A DNA stretch of 56,185 bases from UBA11090 sp035560555 (GCA_035560555.1 DATMZF010000031.1:1-56185), one strand, 5' to 3'; shown: positions 8,384 through 17,200, numbered from the stretch's first letter. Notes: generated by a model from the letters alone, not told the origin. Numbers and translations: made by a program.

Positions 8384-9333
8384 TCGACACCAGCATGACG
8401 CAGGACATACTCGAAGGTCTCACGACCGAAGGCCGCAACGAACACTCTATGGACATCGACCTGAAGTCGAGCGCCGACATCCTGAGAATAATAAACGCCG
8501 AAGACAAGACAGTGCCCTTTGCCGTGGAGAAAGCGATCGACCACATCGCGGGACTCGTGGACGACGTGGTAGCCGCTTTCCGCGCGGGCGGAAGGCTGAT
8601 CTACATCGGCGCCGGCACTTCCGGAAGGCTGGGCGTCCTGGACGCTTCCGAGTGCCCACCCACCTACGGGGTGCCTCCCACGATGGTGCAGGGCCTGATC
8701 GCGGGCGGCCGGGACGCCCTCGTCCGCTCGATCGAAGGCGCCGAGGACGACCCCGAGAGCGGCGTGGACGAGCTCGAGAGCATCGGCTTCGGGCCCAACG
8801 ACGTGCTCGTCGGCATCACCGCGTCCGGGCAGGCTCCCTATGTCCTCGGCGCGATGGCCAAGGCCAGGGAAATCGGCGCCGTCGTCGCCGCCATCAGCTG
8901 CAACCACGGTTCCAGGACATTCAAGTACGCCAAGCATGTAATCTTTCTCGACGTCGGACCCGAGATCGTCACCGGCTCCACGCGCATGAAGGCCGGTACC
9001 GCCCAGAAGCTCGTCCTCAACATGATCACAACGGCGAGCATGATACGTTCCGGCAAGGTGTTCCATAATCTCATGGTGGACCTCAAGCCCGTCAACCGGA
9101 AGCTTGTCGAGCGCTCCAAGCGCCTCATACGACAGGCTACGGGATGCGCGAAGGAGGAGGCCGAAGCGGCGTTCGAAGCTTCCGGCCGCCGGCCGAAGAT
9201 CGCCATAATCATGGTTCTGCTCAAGGTGGACGCCCTCGAGGCGCAGAGGCTGGAAAAAGCCGGCGGCGGCCTCATCGCCGAGGCCGTGCGCGTCTTCGGC
9301 GATGAGCGCGCGCGCGGGCTGAACCATGGATGA
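8380..9333 (+). CDS. murQ: N-acetylmuramic acid 6-phosphate etherase
   Basis: A 317-residue SIS-domain lyase that splits the D-lactyl ether of MurNAc-6-phosphate to GlcNAc-6-phosphate and D-lactate. The hallmark GAGTSGRLGVLDASECPPTY lies near residue 68 and contains one catalytic glutamate; the second is in SIEGAEDDPE. STRMKAGTAQK and the N-terminal LTTEGRNEHSMDID are also diagnostic. The ATG at 8380 overlaps the epimerase stop (ATGA). Upstream in-frame sequence belongs to the epimerase reading region and is rejected. Its presence shows that peptidoglycan-derived MurNAc is at least one substrate of this operon. Confidence 0.95.
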   Translation: MIDTSMTQDILEGLTTEGRNEHSMDIDLKSSADILRIINAEDKTVPFAVEKAIDHIAGLVDDVVAAFRAGGRLIYIGAGTSGRLGVLDASECPPTYGVPPTMVQGLIAGGRDALVRSIEGAEDDPESGVDELESIGFGPNDVLVGITASGQAPYVLGAMAKAREIGAVVAAISCNHGSRTFKYAKHVIFLDVGPEIVTGSTRMKAGTAQKLVLNMITTASMIRSGKVFHNLMVDLKPVNRKLVERSKRLIRQATGCAKEEAEAAFEASGRRPKIAIIMVLLKVDALEAQRLEKAGGGLIAEAVRVFGDERARGLNHG

Positions 9334-10204
9334 AAAAAACAGCGTCGAGGGGGCGCTGACAGCCATTCGAGCCCACCTCGGCAGCCTTTCGGTGGCCGAG
9401 CGCAAGGTAGCCGAGTATGTCTTCCGGGAGCCTAAAAAGACGCTTTACTACAACGTGAGCGAGCTCGCCAGGCAGAGCGGCGTAAGCCAGGCGGCGATCG
9501 TCCGCTTCTGCAAGCGGACGGGGCTCGGAAGCTACAACGATTTCAAGATGAGGCTCGCCCAAGATGTTTTCAGCGATTTCGACGAACGATTCGTGCCGGA
9601 TCTCGATATGGAATCCATGACGCCGCCCGAACAGGTCATCCGGAGCGTGATCGCCTTCTCCCAGCAGGGTCTTTCACAGCTCAGCGCCCTTCTGGATCCC
9701 CAGGCGATGGCCGCCGCCTCCAACGCCATCATCGGCGCTTCCACGACGGCGCTTTTCGGCGTGGGAGCTTCGGGCATCGTCGCCAACGACTTCCTCCAGA
9801 AACTCCTGCGCATCGGCCTTCCTTCCTTTTTCACGCCGGATACCGACCTGCAGGTGACGGCGGCCGCGTCGCTCAGACCTACGGACGTGGCTTTCGTGGT
9901 TTCCTACTCGGGCGAAAACGCCGGGATGGTCGAGGCCGCCAAACAGGCGAGCCTGCGCGGCGCCACGGTGATCAGCCTGACAATGGACAGCGCGAACAGC
10001 GTCCGCTCGATCGCGAAGATCAAGCTTCTCGTGCCGGCCTCCGAGCGGATATACAGGCAGGCCGCGGTGACGTCGCGCATAAACCAGCTCACGGTCGTCG
10101 ACATTCTGTATTCCATAATCGTCTCGAAAAACCTCGACATGTCGATCGCGGCCATCGAAAGGACGATGCGCGCGACGCATCACACGAAAGGAAAAGCCCA
10201 ATGA
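9326..10204 (+). CDS. RpiR/MurR-family transcriptional regulator
   Basis: A 292-residue regulator. The N-terminal HTH_6 domain (residues about 10-80) shows VAEYVFREPKKTLYYNVSEL and ARQSGVSQAAIVRFCKRTGL, the usual RpiR helix-turn-helix. A C-terminal SIS sugar-phosphate-binding domain (about 125-260) has FGVGASGIVANDF and VSYSGENAGMVEAAKQA. It overlaps murQ by 8 bp and the kinase by 4 bp. By analogy with MurR, it should sense an amino-sugar phosphate made by the operon. The palindrome at 3946-3960 is the most likely binding site. Confidence 0.92.
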   Translation: MDEKNSVEGALTAIRAHLGSLSVAERKVAEYVFREPKKTLYYNVSELARQSGVSQAAIVRFCKRTGLGSYNDFKMRLAQDVFSDFDERFVPDLDMESMTPPEQVIRSVIAFSQQGLSQLSALLDPQAMAAASNAIIGASTTALFGVGASGIVANDFLQKLLRIGLPSFFTPDTDLQVTAAASLRPTDVAFVVSYSGENAGMVEAAKQASLRGATVISLTMDSANSVRSIAKIKLLVPASERIYRQAAVTSRINQLTVVDILYSIIVSKNLDMSIAAIERTMRATHHTKGKAQ

Positions 10205-11136
10205 GAGTTGTGTTCGGCGTGGATGGCGGCGGAACCAGCACTCGTCTGCGCCTCGCGGACGAGGACAACCGCGAACTATGGGAAGGCAGGACCGAAGGGG
10301 TGAATCCGAACGCCGTCCCCAAGGCGCTGGTCATTGAAAGACTTCGGGAGCTTTTCGCCGAGGCCTTCGCGGCGACCGCTCTCTCGGCCCAAGACCTGAG
10401 CGCGGGATGCCTGGGCATTGCGGGCATGGACCGCGCCCATGAGCGCGCGGAGATGGAAGAAATACTGAGGGGGACGCTCGGTTTTTCCTGTCCGCTCGAG
10501 CTTCTCTCCGATCCGGATATCGCCCTCGTCGGTGGCCTCAAGCGGCTCGAGGGATATCTTCTCATCGCGGGGACGGGTTCGATCGCGATCGTGCGCCTCG
10601 CGGACGGGACAAGGTTCCGCGCCGGCGGCCTCGGCCATTACCTGAGCGATGAAGGCTCGGCCTTCTACATCGGCTTCCAAGCCATCTGCCGCTCTCTGCG
10701 CTCGATCGAAGGCCGCGATCTGCCCACGGCGATGCTCGATCCGCTCCTTGAAAGGTTCGGCCTTCGCGAAAGCGGCGACTTCGTCCGCTTCGTCTATCAC
10801 GGCTTCGACAAGGCGCGGATCGCCGGCGCCGCCGATCTTGTGGAACTCCACCGCGCCGCCGGCGATCCGCTGGCCCTGGCTATCATGGACTCGGCCCGCG
10901 ACGAGCTGGTACGTCTCGTTGCTTCAGTCCGAGGTCGCGCCCAGGACCGCATCGCCGATCCGTCCATAGTGCTGTCGGGGGGGCTCCTCGATCACAACCC
11001 ATGGCTTCGCGGCTCGGTTCTCGACAGGCTGAAGATCGAATGTCCCGGCCTAAAGCCGGTCGTACCCGCCGAGAGCGCCTCGTACGGAGCCTGCATGCTG
11101 GCCATCAATCTCCTGGGCGGGCGCGGGGGTTCATGA
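10201..11136 (+). CDS. BadF/BadG-type N-acetylhexosamine kinase (GlcNAc/MurNAc kinase-like)
   Basis: A 311-residue ASKHA-fold kinase of the BadF/BadG/BcrA family that includes N-acetylglucosamine kinase and the MurNAc/GlcNAc kinase MurK. The phosphate-1 loop is FGVDGGGTSTR at the N-terminus, the phosphate-2 loop is LIAGTGSIAI near residue 122, and the adenosine segment VLSGGLLDHN lies near residue 257. It follows rpiR by ATGA overlap and ends the operon. Because MurQ needs a 6-phosphate and the transporter is ABC rather than PTS, this kinase supplies that phosphate. No nagA or nagB is present here. Confidence 0.88.
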   Translation: MRVVFGVDGGGTSTRLRLADEDNRELWEGRTEGVNPNAVPKALVIERLRELFAEAFAATALSAQDLSAGCLGIAGMDRAHERAEMEEILRGTLGFSCPLELLSDPDIALVGGLKRLEGYLLIAGTGSIAIVRLADGTRFRAGGLGHYLSDEGSAFYIGFQAICRSLRSIEGRDLPTAMLDPLLERFGLRESGDFVRFVYHGFDKARIAGAADLVELHRAAGDPLALAIMDSARDELVRLVASVRGRAQDRIADPSIVLSGGLLDHNPWLRGSVLDRLKIECPGLKPVVPAESASYGACMLAINLLGGRGGS

Positions 11137-11170
11137 CCGCGCCATTCCGCGTTGAAGAATAACATTCCGG

Positions 11171-11217
11171 AAAATGAAAAGCCGCCCAGGTCGGGGACCC
11201 GGGCGGCTTTTCATTTT
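11171..11217. terminator. Bidirectional intrinsic terminator
   Basis: A perfect 17-bp inverted repeat has arms 11171-11187 and 11201-11217. The GCCGCCC/GGGCGGC core is flanked outward by an A-run on the left and CTTTTCATTTT on the right. It can terminate both the plus-strand amino-sugar operon and the minus-strand hsp20 gene. Confidence 0.9.
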
Positions 11218-11316
11218 GCCGCTATTCAAAAAATCGCCGATTACTACGGCGCCGCCGTACCGAAGTAGCGTCATGCGCCGGCGTTTCGGCGCGACGGCGG
11301 TACCGCGCCGCAGCGC

Positions 11317-11898
11317 CTATTCGCCTTCCCTCACGATCTCGATCTTGATGCCCTCGTTGGATTCGGCCTCTTCCCTGGGGGGAACGGTCACCTTCAGAAT
11401 ACCGTTCCTGAACACGGCCTTCACCTTCTCCTGGTCGAACTTGTCCGCGGGAACGTAGTACTTCTGCTTCTCGATGTCCTTGAGCTTGAGCCTGCGCTTG
11501 AAATAGCGTATGCCGTCCAGCGGCGGCTCCATCTCGATCTTGGCCGAAAATACCATATAATCGCCCTGGAAGGAGAGGCTGATATTCTTCTCCTCGAAAC
11601 CGGCGACGGCGAATTCGAACACGATGCTCCGCTCGGGGGTGAGGTAGATATTCATGGGCGGGTAGGAGAAATTGGGATAGTAATCGGCGTTCTCGTCGGC
11701 CTGCGCGTCGAACCATGCGCCACCCGCCGCGCCGCCGCCATGGGCTTCGCCGCCGGCTCCAAAGCCCCCCATCGGGTGAGGGCCGCAGCCTTCGAAACCG
11801 GGCGCGAAATCTTTCATCTTCTCGCCGAAATCCTTCGCGGCCTCGAAAACATCGTCCAGAATGGAGCCGATGTCCACATACGTCTTGTTGCTTTTCAT
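11317..11898 (-). CDS. Hsp20/alpha-crystallin small heat-shock protein
   Basis: A 193-residue small heat-shock chaperone that holds unfolding proteins in large oligomers. The N-terminal 70 residues are variable with a glycine/alanine-rich stretch (GGAAGG region). The alpha-crystallin domain spans about residues 80-180, beginning MNIYLTPERSIVFEFAVAGF, with the beta-strand pair KYYVPADKFDQEKVKAVFRNGILKVTVP at its end (the GILxVxVP hallmark). The start at 11898 is chosen for the AAGGAGGG box 7 nt upstream; a start 33 nt earlier has none. The C-terminal IKIEIV provides an IxI motif that docks between subunits. Confidence 0.92.
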   Translation of the reverse strand: MKSNKTYVDIGSILDDVFEAAKDFGEKMKDFAPGFEGCGPHPMGGFGAGGEAHGGGAAGGAWFDAQADENADYYPNFSYPPMNIYLTPERSIVFEFAVAGFEEKNISLSFQGDYMVFSAKIEMEPPLDGIRYFKRRLKLKDIEKQKYYVPADKFDQEKVKAVFRNGILKVTVPPREEAESNEGIKIEIVREGE

Positions 11899-11899
11899 T

Positions 11900-11920
11900 G
11901 TTTCCCTCCTTAAAGGAAAC
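11900..11920 (-). promoter_or_regulatory. Hairpin around the hsp20 ribosome-binding site
   Basis: On the minus strand GUUUCC (11915-11920) can pair with GGAAAC (11900-11905) just before the AUG, placing AAGGAGGG in the loop and the stem base. This 6-bp, U/A-rich helix resembles a simple RNA thermometer in position. It covers only the 3' end of the Shine-Dalgarno box, so the role is tentative. Confidence 0.35.
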
Positions 11921-11985
11921 CGGAATGCCACTCATATGGCTCATCCCGTTTTTATTCGCCGGTGGCCGAAGCCCTTCGCGGCTTT

Positions 11986-12053
11986 GGCTGTTCCCCGCTG
12001 GGGCGGAACAGCCTCGTCAATGGTAAAATACCATTAATGTCTGCAAAAAGCAA
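11986..12053 (-). promoter_or_regulatory. hsp20 promoter region with inverted repeat and leader hairpin
   Basis: Reading the minus strand, TTGCTT (12048-12053) and TATTTT (12025-12030) are 17 bp apart. A perfect inverted repeat AATGGTA-AAA-TACCATT (12019-12035) covers the -10 box and is a good operator candidate; it is not the CIRCE/HrcA element. Downstream, a 9-bp stem GGCTGTTCC/GGAACAGCC (11986-11994 with 12005-12013) forms near the start of a leader of about 120 nt. Confidence 0.5.
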
Positions 12054-12087
12054 TAAAAAGCCGGCCGCCCTGTTTGTGGGCGGCCGG
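12048..12087 (-). terminator. Intrinsic terminator of the 5'-nucleotidase gene
   Basis: A 10-bp stem CCGGCCGCCC (12061-12070) pairs with GGGCGGCCGG (12078-12087) around a 7-nt loop. On the minus strand it is followed by CTTTTTATTGCTTTTT. The T-run overlaps the proposed -35 box of hsp20, so the two genes are packed tightly. Confidence 0.85.
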
Positions 12088-12118
12088 CCGGATCACGATG
12101 TCGCGTCGTGACAGGGCA

Positions 12119-13966
12119 TTACTTTTTCGGATAGAGCAGCGGATAGTCGTTGGCCTTGCCGATCGCGGCGAGGTCTTCGGGGACGACAAACCAGTTGCCG
12201 ATCGGGGCGACCCTGACGGTCTCTTTCTGGGCTTCGAACCACTTGAGAAGGAAGTAGCGCAGATCCTTCGTCGTGGCGCCGTTGACCAGTTTCATTGTCC
12301 TGACGACCGTTGGGTCGATGCCCGCGCCCGCCGTGAGATGGCCGCCGCCGCCCGAACCGCGGTAGGAATTGATCGCGACGACGTAGGTTTCGTCGGGGTT
12401 GAAGGCTCTGCCGTCTGACATGGAGGTGATGACGACCCTTTCGCCGGCCGGTTTGCTTACATCGACGAAATAGTTGACGCCGGCGGCCGAATCGTAGTTA
12501 TAGGAGCGGGTGGCCGTGAGCGGCATGTTCGACCTGTTGTCGAGGACGAGTTTCCCATCCTTGTCCTTCTGGAAGTTGATGAGATGATTGCCCTCGTTCG
12601 GCATGGTGTCGAACCAGAATTTATAGGAATATTCGAGGAAATTCTGCACCTGCTTCCCGGTCATGTTCATCGTATAGAGGAAGTTCTCGTACACGTAGAG
12701 GTTGAACATGTCGCGGACATAGAGAGTTCCGTCCGCGCTGGTTGGTATCTTGGCATCGCCGGAGAGCGGCGCCACGAAGGAAATGTCGGCCGGGGCGAGT
12801 CCGATGGCTGGGTCTTTGGAGAGGTCGAGCTGGATCCTGTGGATGAGGTCGACGAAGGCCGAATCCTCGAACATGGACTCGCGGGTGCTGATGACGCCTT
12901 CCATCTTGCCGATGGGGCGATCGACCCATTTCTTTATGTCGTCGAAGCCGGCCTGGAACTGCGCGACGAAGCCGGGATCGGCCTTGTACTGCGCGATGTC
13001 GACGAGGCCGCCGCGGAAACGCTTGTCCCAGGAAGAGGTGGCTTCGTTCCAGTCGAGCGAAACATTGACGACCGGGGTCTTGCGCGCCGCGTTGAGGGCG
13101 CCGTAGATGTAGACGGTCTTGCCGTTGGGATCCTTCACCTCGACTTTCTTCTTGGCGGCGGGATCCCATCCCATGCCGTCCCAGCCCGAGTGGTCGTGGC
13201 CGACGAAGATCATGTCGAAACCGGGGACTTTTTCCGCGACGACTTGCGAGGCGTTCTCGTTGAACTTCGTGTCTTTCTTGACGTTGCCATAGGTGTAGTC
13301 GACGCCCGCGTGGAAGAGTCCGACCAGAAGGTCCGGCTTTTCCTTTTCCTGGATGATGGGAACCCATTTCTTGGCGCAGTCGACCATGTCCTCGAATTCC
13401 ATGCCCGTCCAGAACTGCGGAGGCAGCCAGTCGGGGACCTTGGGGGAAATCATGCCGAGGACGGCGATTTTGACGCCCTGTTTCTCGATCACGGTGTAGG
13501 GCGTGAAGTAGGGGCTTCCGTCCGGTTTCACCGCGTTGGCGCAGAGCACCGATGCCTTAACTTCCTCGTAAAGCTTGTCGTAGACGTTGTGGCCGGCTTC
13601 GATGTCGTGGTTGCCGACGCCGATCGCGTCGAACTGGAGATAGTTGAGGGCCTGCGACCAGATGTGGGGGACAGAGGTCTTTTCAAAGTTGTAGTAGTAG
13701 ACGGTGGGCTGGCCCTGGAGGGAGTCGCCGTTGTCGAGGAGGACGACGTTCGGGTTGGCCGCCTTTTCCTCGGCGATGAGGCTGGCGATCTGCGCGAGCG
13801 ATGTCGCCATCGGCTTCGCGTTGACGAAATCGTAGGGGTATATCGCCCCATGGATATCCGATGTCTCTATGAAGGTGAGCGTAACGCTCTTTTCCGCCGG
13901 CGTTCCTTGAGCGAAAACGGACAGCGAAAGCAGCACAATACAAAGTACCAATGCGATGCGTTTCAT
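12119..13966 (-). CDS. Secreted 5'-nucleotidase / cyclic-nucleotide phosphodiesterase (UshA/CpdB family)
   Basis: A 615-residue exported metallophosphoesterase. The signal peptide is MKRIALVLCIVLLSLSVFAQ. The calcineurin-like domain (about 25-330) shows the two-metal motifs SDIHG, DNGDSLQG, GNHDIEAG and VGHDHSG. The C-terminal 5'-nucleotidase domain (about 370-590) contains the substrate-clamping region around RDMFNLYVYEN and GSGGGGHLTAGAG. Such enzymes strip phosphate from extracellular nucleotides in the periplasm for nucleoside uptake. Start 13966 is preceded by GGGAGG. The gene has its own terminator and lies 79 bp after the upstream binding-protein gene. Confidence 0.92.
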   Translation of the reverse strand: MKRIALVLCIVLLSLSVFAQGTPAEKSVTLTFIETSDIHGAIYPYDFVNAKPMATSLAQIASLIAEEKAANPNVVLLDNGDSLQGQPTVYYYNFEKTSVPHIWSQALNYLQFDAIGVGNHDIEAGHNVYDKLYEEVKASVLCANAVKPDGSPYFTPYTVIEKQGVKIAVLGMISPKVPDWLPPQFWTGMEFEDMVDCAKKWVPIIQEKEKPDLLVGLFHAGVDYTYGNVKKDTKFNENASQVVAEKVPGFDMIFVGHDHSGWDGMGWDPAAKKKVEVKDPNGKTVYIYGALNAARKTPVVNVSLDWNEATSSWDKRFRGGLVDIAQYKADPGFVAQFQAGFDDIKKWVDRPIGKMEGVISTRESMFEDSAFVDLIHRIQLDLSKDPAIGLAPADISFVAPLSGDAKIPTSADGTLYVRDMFNLYVYENFLYTMNMTGKQVQNFLEYSYKFWFDTMPNEGNHLINFQKDKDGKLVLDNRSNMPLTATRSYNYDSAAGVNYFVDVSKPAGERVVITSMSDGRAFNPDETYVVAINSYRGSGGGGHLTAGAGIDPTVVRTMKLVNGATTKDLRYFLLKWFEAQKETVRVAPIGNWFVVPEDLAAIGKANDYPLLYPKK

Positions 13967-14045
13967 GATACCTCCCATGGCGAATGTAATGCGATCCGAC
14001 AGGATATATCGTACCGCACTTCAATGCCGCGCGCAAGGCAAAAGC

Positions 14046-15296
14046 CTATTTCTTGATCAGCCTCACGAGCATGTCGTACACCTGCTGTCCACCCGCGGCG
14101 GGCGTGATCTGGCCGAAGGCCACTTTCTGGTAGATGAGATAAAGCGTGCTGTTCAGCTCGGTGTCGTTGGGCAGATGGGCCGTTTCCCTCGACGAATGCG
14201 GTCCGGCGCTCTTCAGGTATTCGACGACCTTCTGGTCGTTGATGTCGGCTAGGCCGGCTGCGCGGGCCGTCGCCGAGGCGGAAGCGCCGCGGTCGTTGCC
14301 GAGAACCTTCGCGGCTTCGGGGCTGTTGACGAGGAAGTTGATGAATTTGACAGTCATTTCGGGGTTCTTGGAATCCTTGTTCACGGTGTAGAACTGGCTC
14401 GGGGCCTGCCAAAGGGCCTTGGTGGCCGCGGCTCCCGGGAATTCCATGAGCTGGAGTTCGTCTTTCGTGGCCGCCTGATAGCCCGAGAGACCGTTCGTGA
14501 AAATGTAGCCGATCGCCACCTTGCCGGCGATGATGGCCGAGGTGTCGGCGTTCGTCTCGGCGAAACCAGCCGCGATGTCGGCGGGTGGGATCAGCCCGTT
14601 GTCGCGGTAATCCTTGAAGAGTTCGAGGTATTTCTGCGCGTCCAGGGCCTTGACCGCCGTCGTGTTGGTCTCCGCGTTGTAGAGCGGCGTGCCGTTGTAG
14701 CGCGTCCAATAGCCGAAGGGCGTGGAGTTGGATGACATGGCGCCTATGTCCTGCATCGGATAGACGCCGGCGGGAAGCTTAGCCTTGAGAGCCGCGAGAT
14801 AGGCGCGGAACTCCGCGTAGGTCATCGAGATTTTAGGCAGGGGGGCGCCGACCCTCTGGAGCAGGGATTTGTTGTAGACCAGGGCCGGCATGGTGACGCC
14901 GGTGGAGACGCCGTACAGGTGCCCGTCGACGGTGCCCGACTCTATGGCGCTCGGATCGATGACCGAGGCGTTGAGGATGTTGCCCACGTATTTATCCAGC
15001 GGCAGGAGCACGCCTTTTTTCACGTAATCGTTTATGTTGCCGCCCATCTGGATGATGTCGGGACCGCTTCCTCCGGCTATCTGGGTATCGACCTTCGTGA
15101 AGTGATCGCCGGCTCCGCCCGAGACCTCCGGGTTCACCGCGACGCCCGTGGCCGCCTTGAAGAGGTTTATCGCTTCCTGGCTTCTCTGTATGCGTGCCGC
15201 GCTGCCCCAATAGGCCCAGCGGAGCGTGGCGGTCTGCGCGAAAACCATCGCCGTACCCATCATAAGGATTAAAAATGCCGCGCCAATTTTCTTCAT
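14046..15296 (-). CDS. ABC sugar transporter solute-binding protein (CUT1)
   Basis: A 416-residue family 1 solute-binding protein. Signal peptide: MKKIGAAFLILMMGTAMVFAQ. The mature start TLRWAYWGS, the GGSGPDIIQMGG hinge near residue 80 and YNGTPLYN are usual for oligosaccharide binders. Start 15296 has an AGGAGG 6 nt upstream. It is the last of three genes (permease, permease, binding protein), reversed from the usual binding-protein-first order, so it cannot rely on a promoter-proximal position for high expression. The ligand is likely an oligosaccharide processed by the divergent glycosidases at 17.4-20.5 kb. Confidence 0.9.
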   Translation of the reverse strand: MKKIGAAFLILMMGTAMVFAQTATLRWAYWGSAARIQRSQEAINLFKAATGVAVNPEVSGGAGDHFTKVDTQIAGGSGPDIIQMGGNINDYVKKGVLLPLDKYVGNILNASVIDPSAIESGTVDGHLYGVSTGVTMPALVYNKSLLQRVGAPLPKISMTYAEFRAYLAALKAKLPAGVYPMQDIGAMSSNSTPFGYWTRYNGTPLYNAETNTTAVKALDAQKYLELFKDYRDNGLIPPADIAAGFAETNADTSAIIAGKVAIGYIFTNGLSGYQAATKDELQLMEFPGAAATKALWQAPSQFYTVNKDSKNPEMTVKFINFLVNSPEAAKVLGNDRGASASATARAAGLADINDQKVVEYLKSAGPHSSRETAHLPNDTELNSTLYLIYQKVAFGQITPAAGGQQVYDMLVRLIKK

Positions 15297-15327
15297 TCCG
15301 AACCTCCTGTAAAAATCGGGGATGCGT

Positions 15328-16176
15328 TCATCCCTTGATACCGGTAGTGGCGATCCCCTGCACGAAATATTTCTGCAGCGCGAAGAAGAGGATGAGGCAG
15401 GGAACGAGGGAAAGGACGGACATGGCGAACATCGGCCCCCACGACGACATGCCCGAAGCGTCCAGGAAGAGTCTCAGGCCCATGGGGACCGTATACTTCG
15501 ATGGCGAGTTCAGATAGAGCAGCTGATTGAAGAAATCATCCCAGGTCCACAGGAAGGTGAAAAGCACGGTCGTGATGAGAGCCGGCATGGTGAGGGGCAT
15601 GACGATTTTCGTGTAGATGCCCAATTTGCCGCAGCCGTCGATCAGCGCGGACTCGTCCAGCTCCTTGGGCAGGCTTCGCATGAACTGCACGAGCAGGAAG
15701 ATGAAGAACGCGTCGGTAGCGAAAAACTTCGGCACTATCAGGGGCAGGTATGTGTCGATCCAGCCGAAGGAGCGGAAAATTATGTACCGGGGAATGGTAG
15801 TGACATGGGAAGGCAGCATGAGGGTCACCATCATCACGGTGAACCAGAATTTCTTGCCCGCAAAGCGCAGGCGGGAGAAGGCATAGGCGGTGAGGGAGCA
15901 GAAAATGACATTGCCTACGACGCAGAGCGAACAGATGAGAAAGGAGTTCTTGAAGAAGCTGCCGAAACCGACGATGCCTATTCCCTTCCAGCCTTGGACA
16001 TAGTTCCGCAGCGTGAAGGTTCTGGGCAGCAGCCGCGGATCGCCGAAGATCGCGTTGCTCTCCTTGAAAGACGCCGCGATGAGCCAGACGATAGGATAGA
16101 GCATCGCCGCGCCCAGGACGATGATGAAGAGGTTGGCGAAGCCAGAGCTCAGCAGTCTTGAAGTCCGGCGCTTCAT
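15328..16176 (-). CDS. ABC sugar transporter permease (CUT1, MalG-type)
   Basis: A 282-residue inner-membrane permease. It starts MKRRTSRLL with a first helix LFIIVLGAAMLYPIVWLIA. The EAA-type loop lies near residue 190 (DESALIDGCGKLGIYTKIVMPL), and it has the last-helix FFALQKYFVQGI typical of MalG-type partners. The ATG at 16176 overlaps the stop of the upstream permease (ATGA on the minus strand); longer in-frame extension upstream is coding sequence of that neighbour. Works with 16173-17099 and 14046-15296. Confidence 0.9.
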   Translation of the reverse strand: MKRRTSRLLSSGFANLFIIVLGAAMLYPIVWLIAASFKESNAIFGDPRLLPRTFTLRNYVQGWKGIGIVGFGSFFKNSFLICSLCVVGNVIFCSLTAYAFSRLRFAGKKFWFTVMMVTLMLPSHVTTIPRYIIFRSFGWIDTYLPLIVPKFFATDAFFIFLLVQFMRSLPKELDESALIDGCGKLGIYTKIVMPLTMPALITTVLFTFLWTWDDFFNQLLYLNSPSKYTVPMGLRLFLDASGMSSWGPMFAMSVLSLVPCLILFFALQKYFVQGIATTGIKG

Positions 16177-17099
16177 TCTCCGCTCCCATAGTCGACCAGC
16201 GAGCCCGATGCCCGGAAGGCCAGGGCGGTCAGGACGGCGATGATGACGAGGAGGACCCAGGCCATGGCCGAGGCGTAGCCCATCTCGGAAAAGCCGAATC
16301 CTTTCAGATAGAGGTAGAGGCTGTAGAACATGGTGGAATCCAGCGGCCCGCCCTGTCCGCCCGACACGATGTAGGCCTGGGTAAAGGACTGGAAGGCGCT
16401 GATCATCTGCATCACCAGATTGAAGAAGATGATGGGCGAGAGGCTGGGCAGGGTGATGGCGAAGAACTGCCTCGCCTTTCCCGCGCCGTCCACGCTCGAG
16501 GCTTCGTAGTATTCCTGGGGGATCTGCTTGAGTCCAGCGAGGAAGATGATCATGGGCGACCCGAACTGCCAGACGGCGAGCAACATCAGGGTATAGAGGG
16601 CGTATTTGGGGTTGGAAATCCACGCGGGGGGATTGAGGCCGAAGAGTCCGCGGAGCAGGGAGTTCAGCACGCCGTCGCCGGCGAAGAGCCTTCGCCAGAG
16701 CACCGCGATCGCCACCGATCCGCCGAGGAGGGTGGGGATATAGTAGAGCATCCGGTAAAAGGAGATGAGCTTCAGTTTCCTGTTCATCAGCATGGCGATG
16801 GCCAGGGCGAAGGCCAACTTCAGGGGCACCGAGACAAAGACGAAGCGGAAGGTGACGGAGAGCGAGTTGAGGAAGCGCTCGTCCCTGGGGTACTCGGCGT
16901 TTCCCGCGAACATGATGAAATAGTTTCTCAGGCCTATCCATTTGGGAGGCTGCAGTATGTTGAACTGGGTAAAGGAGAGGTACAGGGAATAGATCATCGG
17001 GTAGAGGGTCAGCACGAAAAAGCCGAGCAGCCAGGGGACGAGAAAGGCATAGGATGTGAGGTTTCCCCGCAGCGCCTTTTCCCGGGCTTTTCCGTTCAT
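16173..17099 (-). CDS. ABC sugar transporter permease (CUT1, MalF-type)
   Basis: A 308-residue membrane permease starting MNGKAREKALRG, with helices around YAFLVPWLLGFFVLTLYPMI (residues 13-35) and FRFVFVSVPLKLAFALAIAM. The EAA-type loop EYYEASSVDGAGKARQFFAITLP lies near residue 205. Start 17099 is chosen because GAGG sits 8 nt upstream; an in-frame ATG 9 codons earlier (17126) lacks a clear ribosome site. It is first in its operon, and its promoter must lie in 17100-17240. No ATPase gene accompanies the system. Confidence 0.88.
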   Translation of the reverse strand: MNGKAREKALRGNLTSYAFLVPWLLGFFVLTLYPMIYSLYLSFTQFNILQPPKWIGLRNYFIMFAGNAEYPRDERFLNSLSVTFRFVFVSVPLKLAFALAIAMLMNRKLKLISFYRMLYYIPTLLGGSVAIAVLWRRLFAGDGVLNSLLRGLFGLNPPAWISNPKYALYTLMLLAVWQFGSPMIIFLAGLKQIPQEYYEASSVDGAGKARQFFAITLPSLSPIIFFNLVMQMISAFQSFTQAYIVSGGQGGPLDSTMFYSLYLYLKGFGFSEMGYASAMAWVLLVIIAVLTALAFRASGSLVDYGSGE

Positions 17100-17200
17100 G
17101 ACAACCTCATGATGCTTTGAAGACATCGACTTCCGCCGCCGCTGGCGGTCTCGCGATATTGGCCGCTAATCATGGTGTGGCGATATTTTCCCCTTGTCCA

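Noticed and set aside
12584..14056. 490-codon plus-strand frame opposite the 5'-nucleotidase
   Set aside because: Antisense shadow of a clear signal-peptide-bearing enzyme; no ribosome site and a composition dominated by Val, Glu, Asp and Gly, typical of a reversed GC-rich gene.
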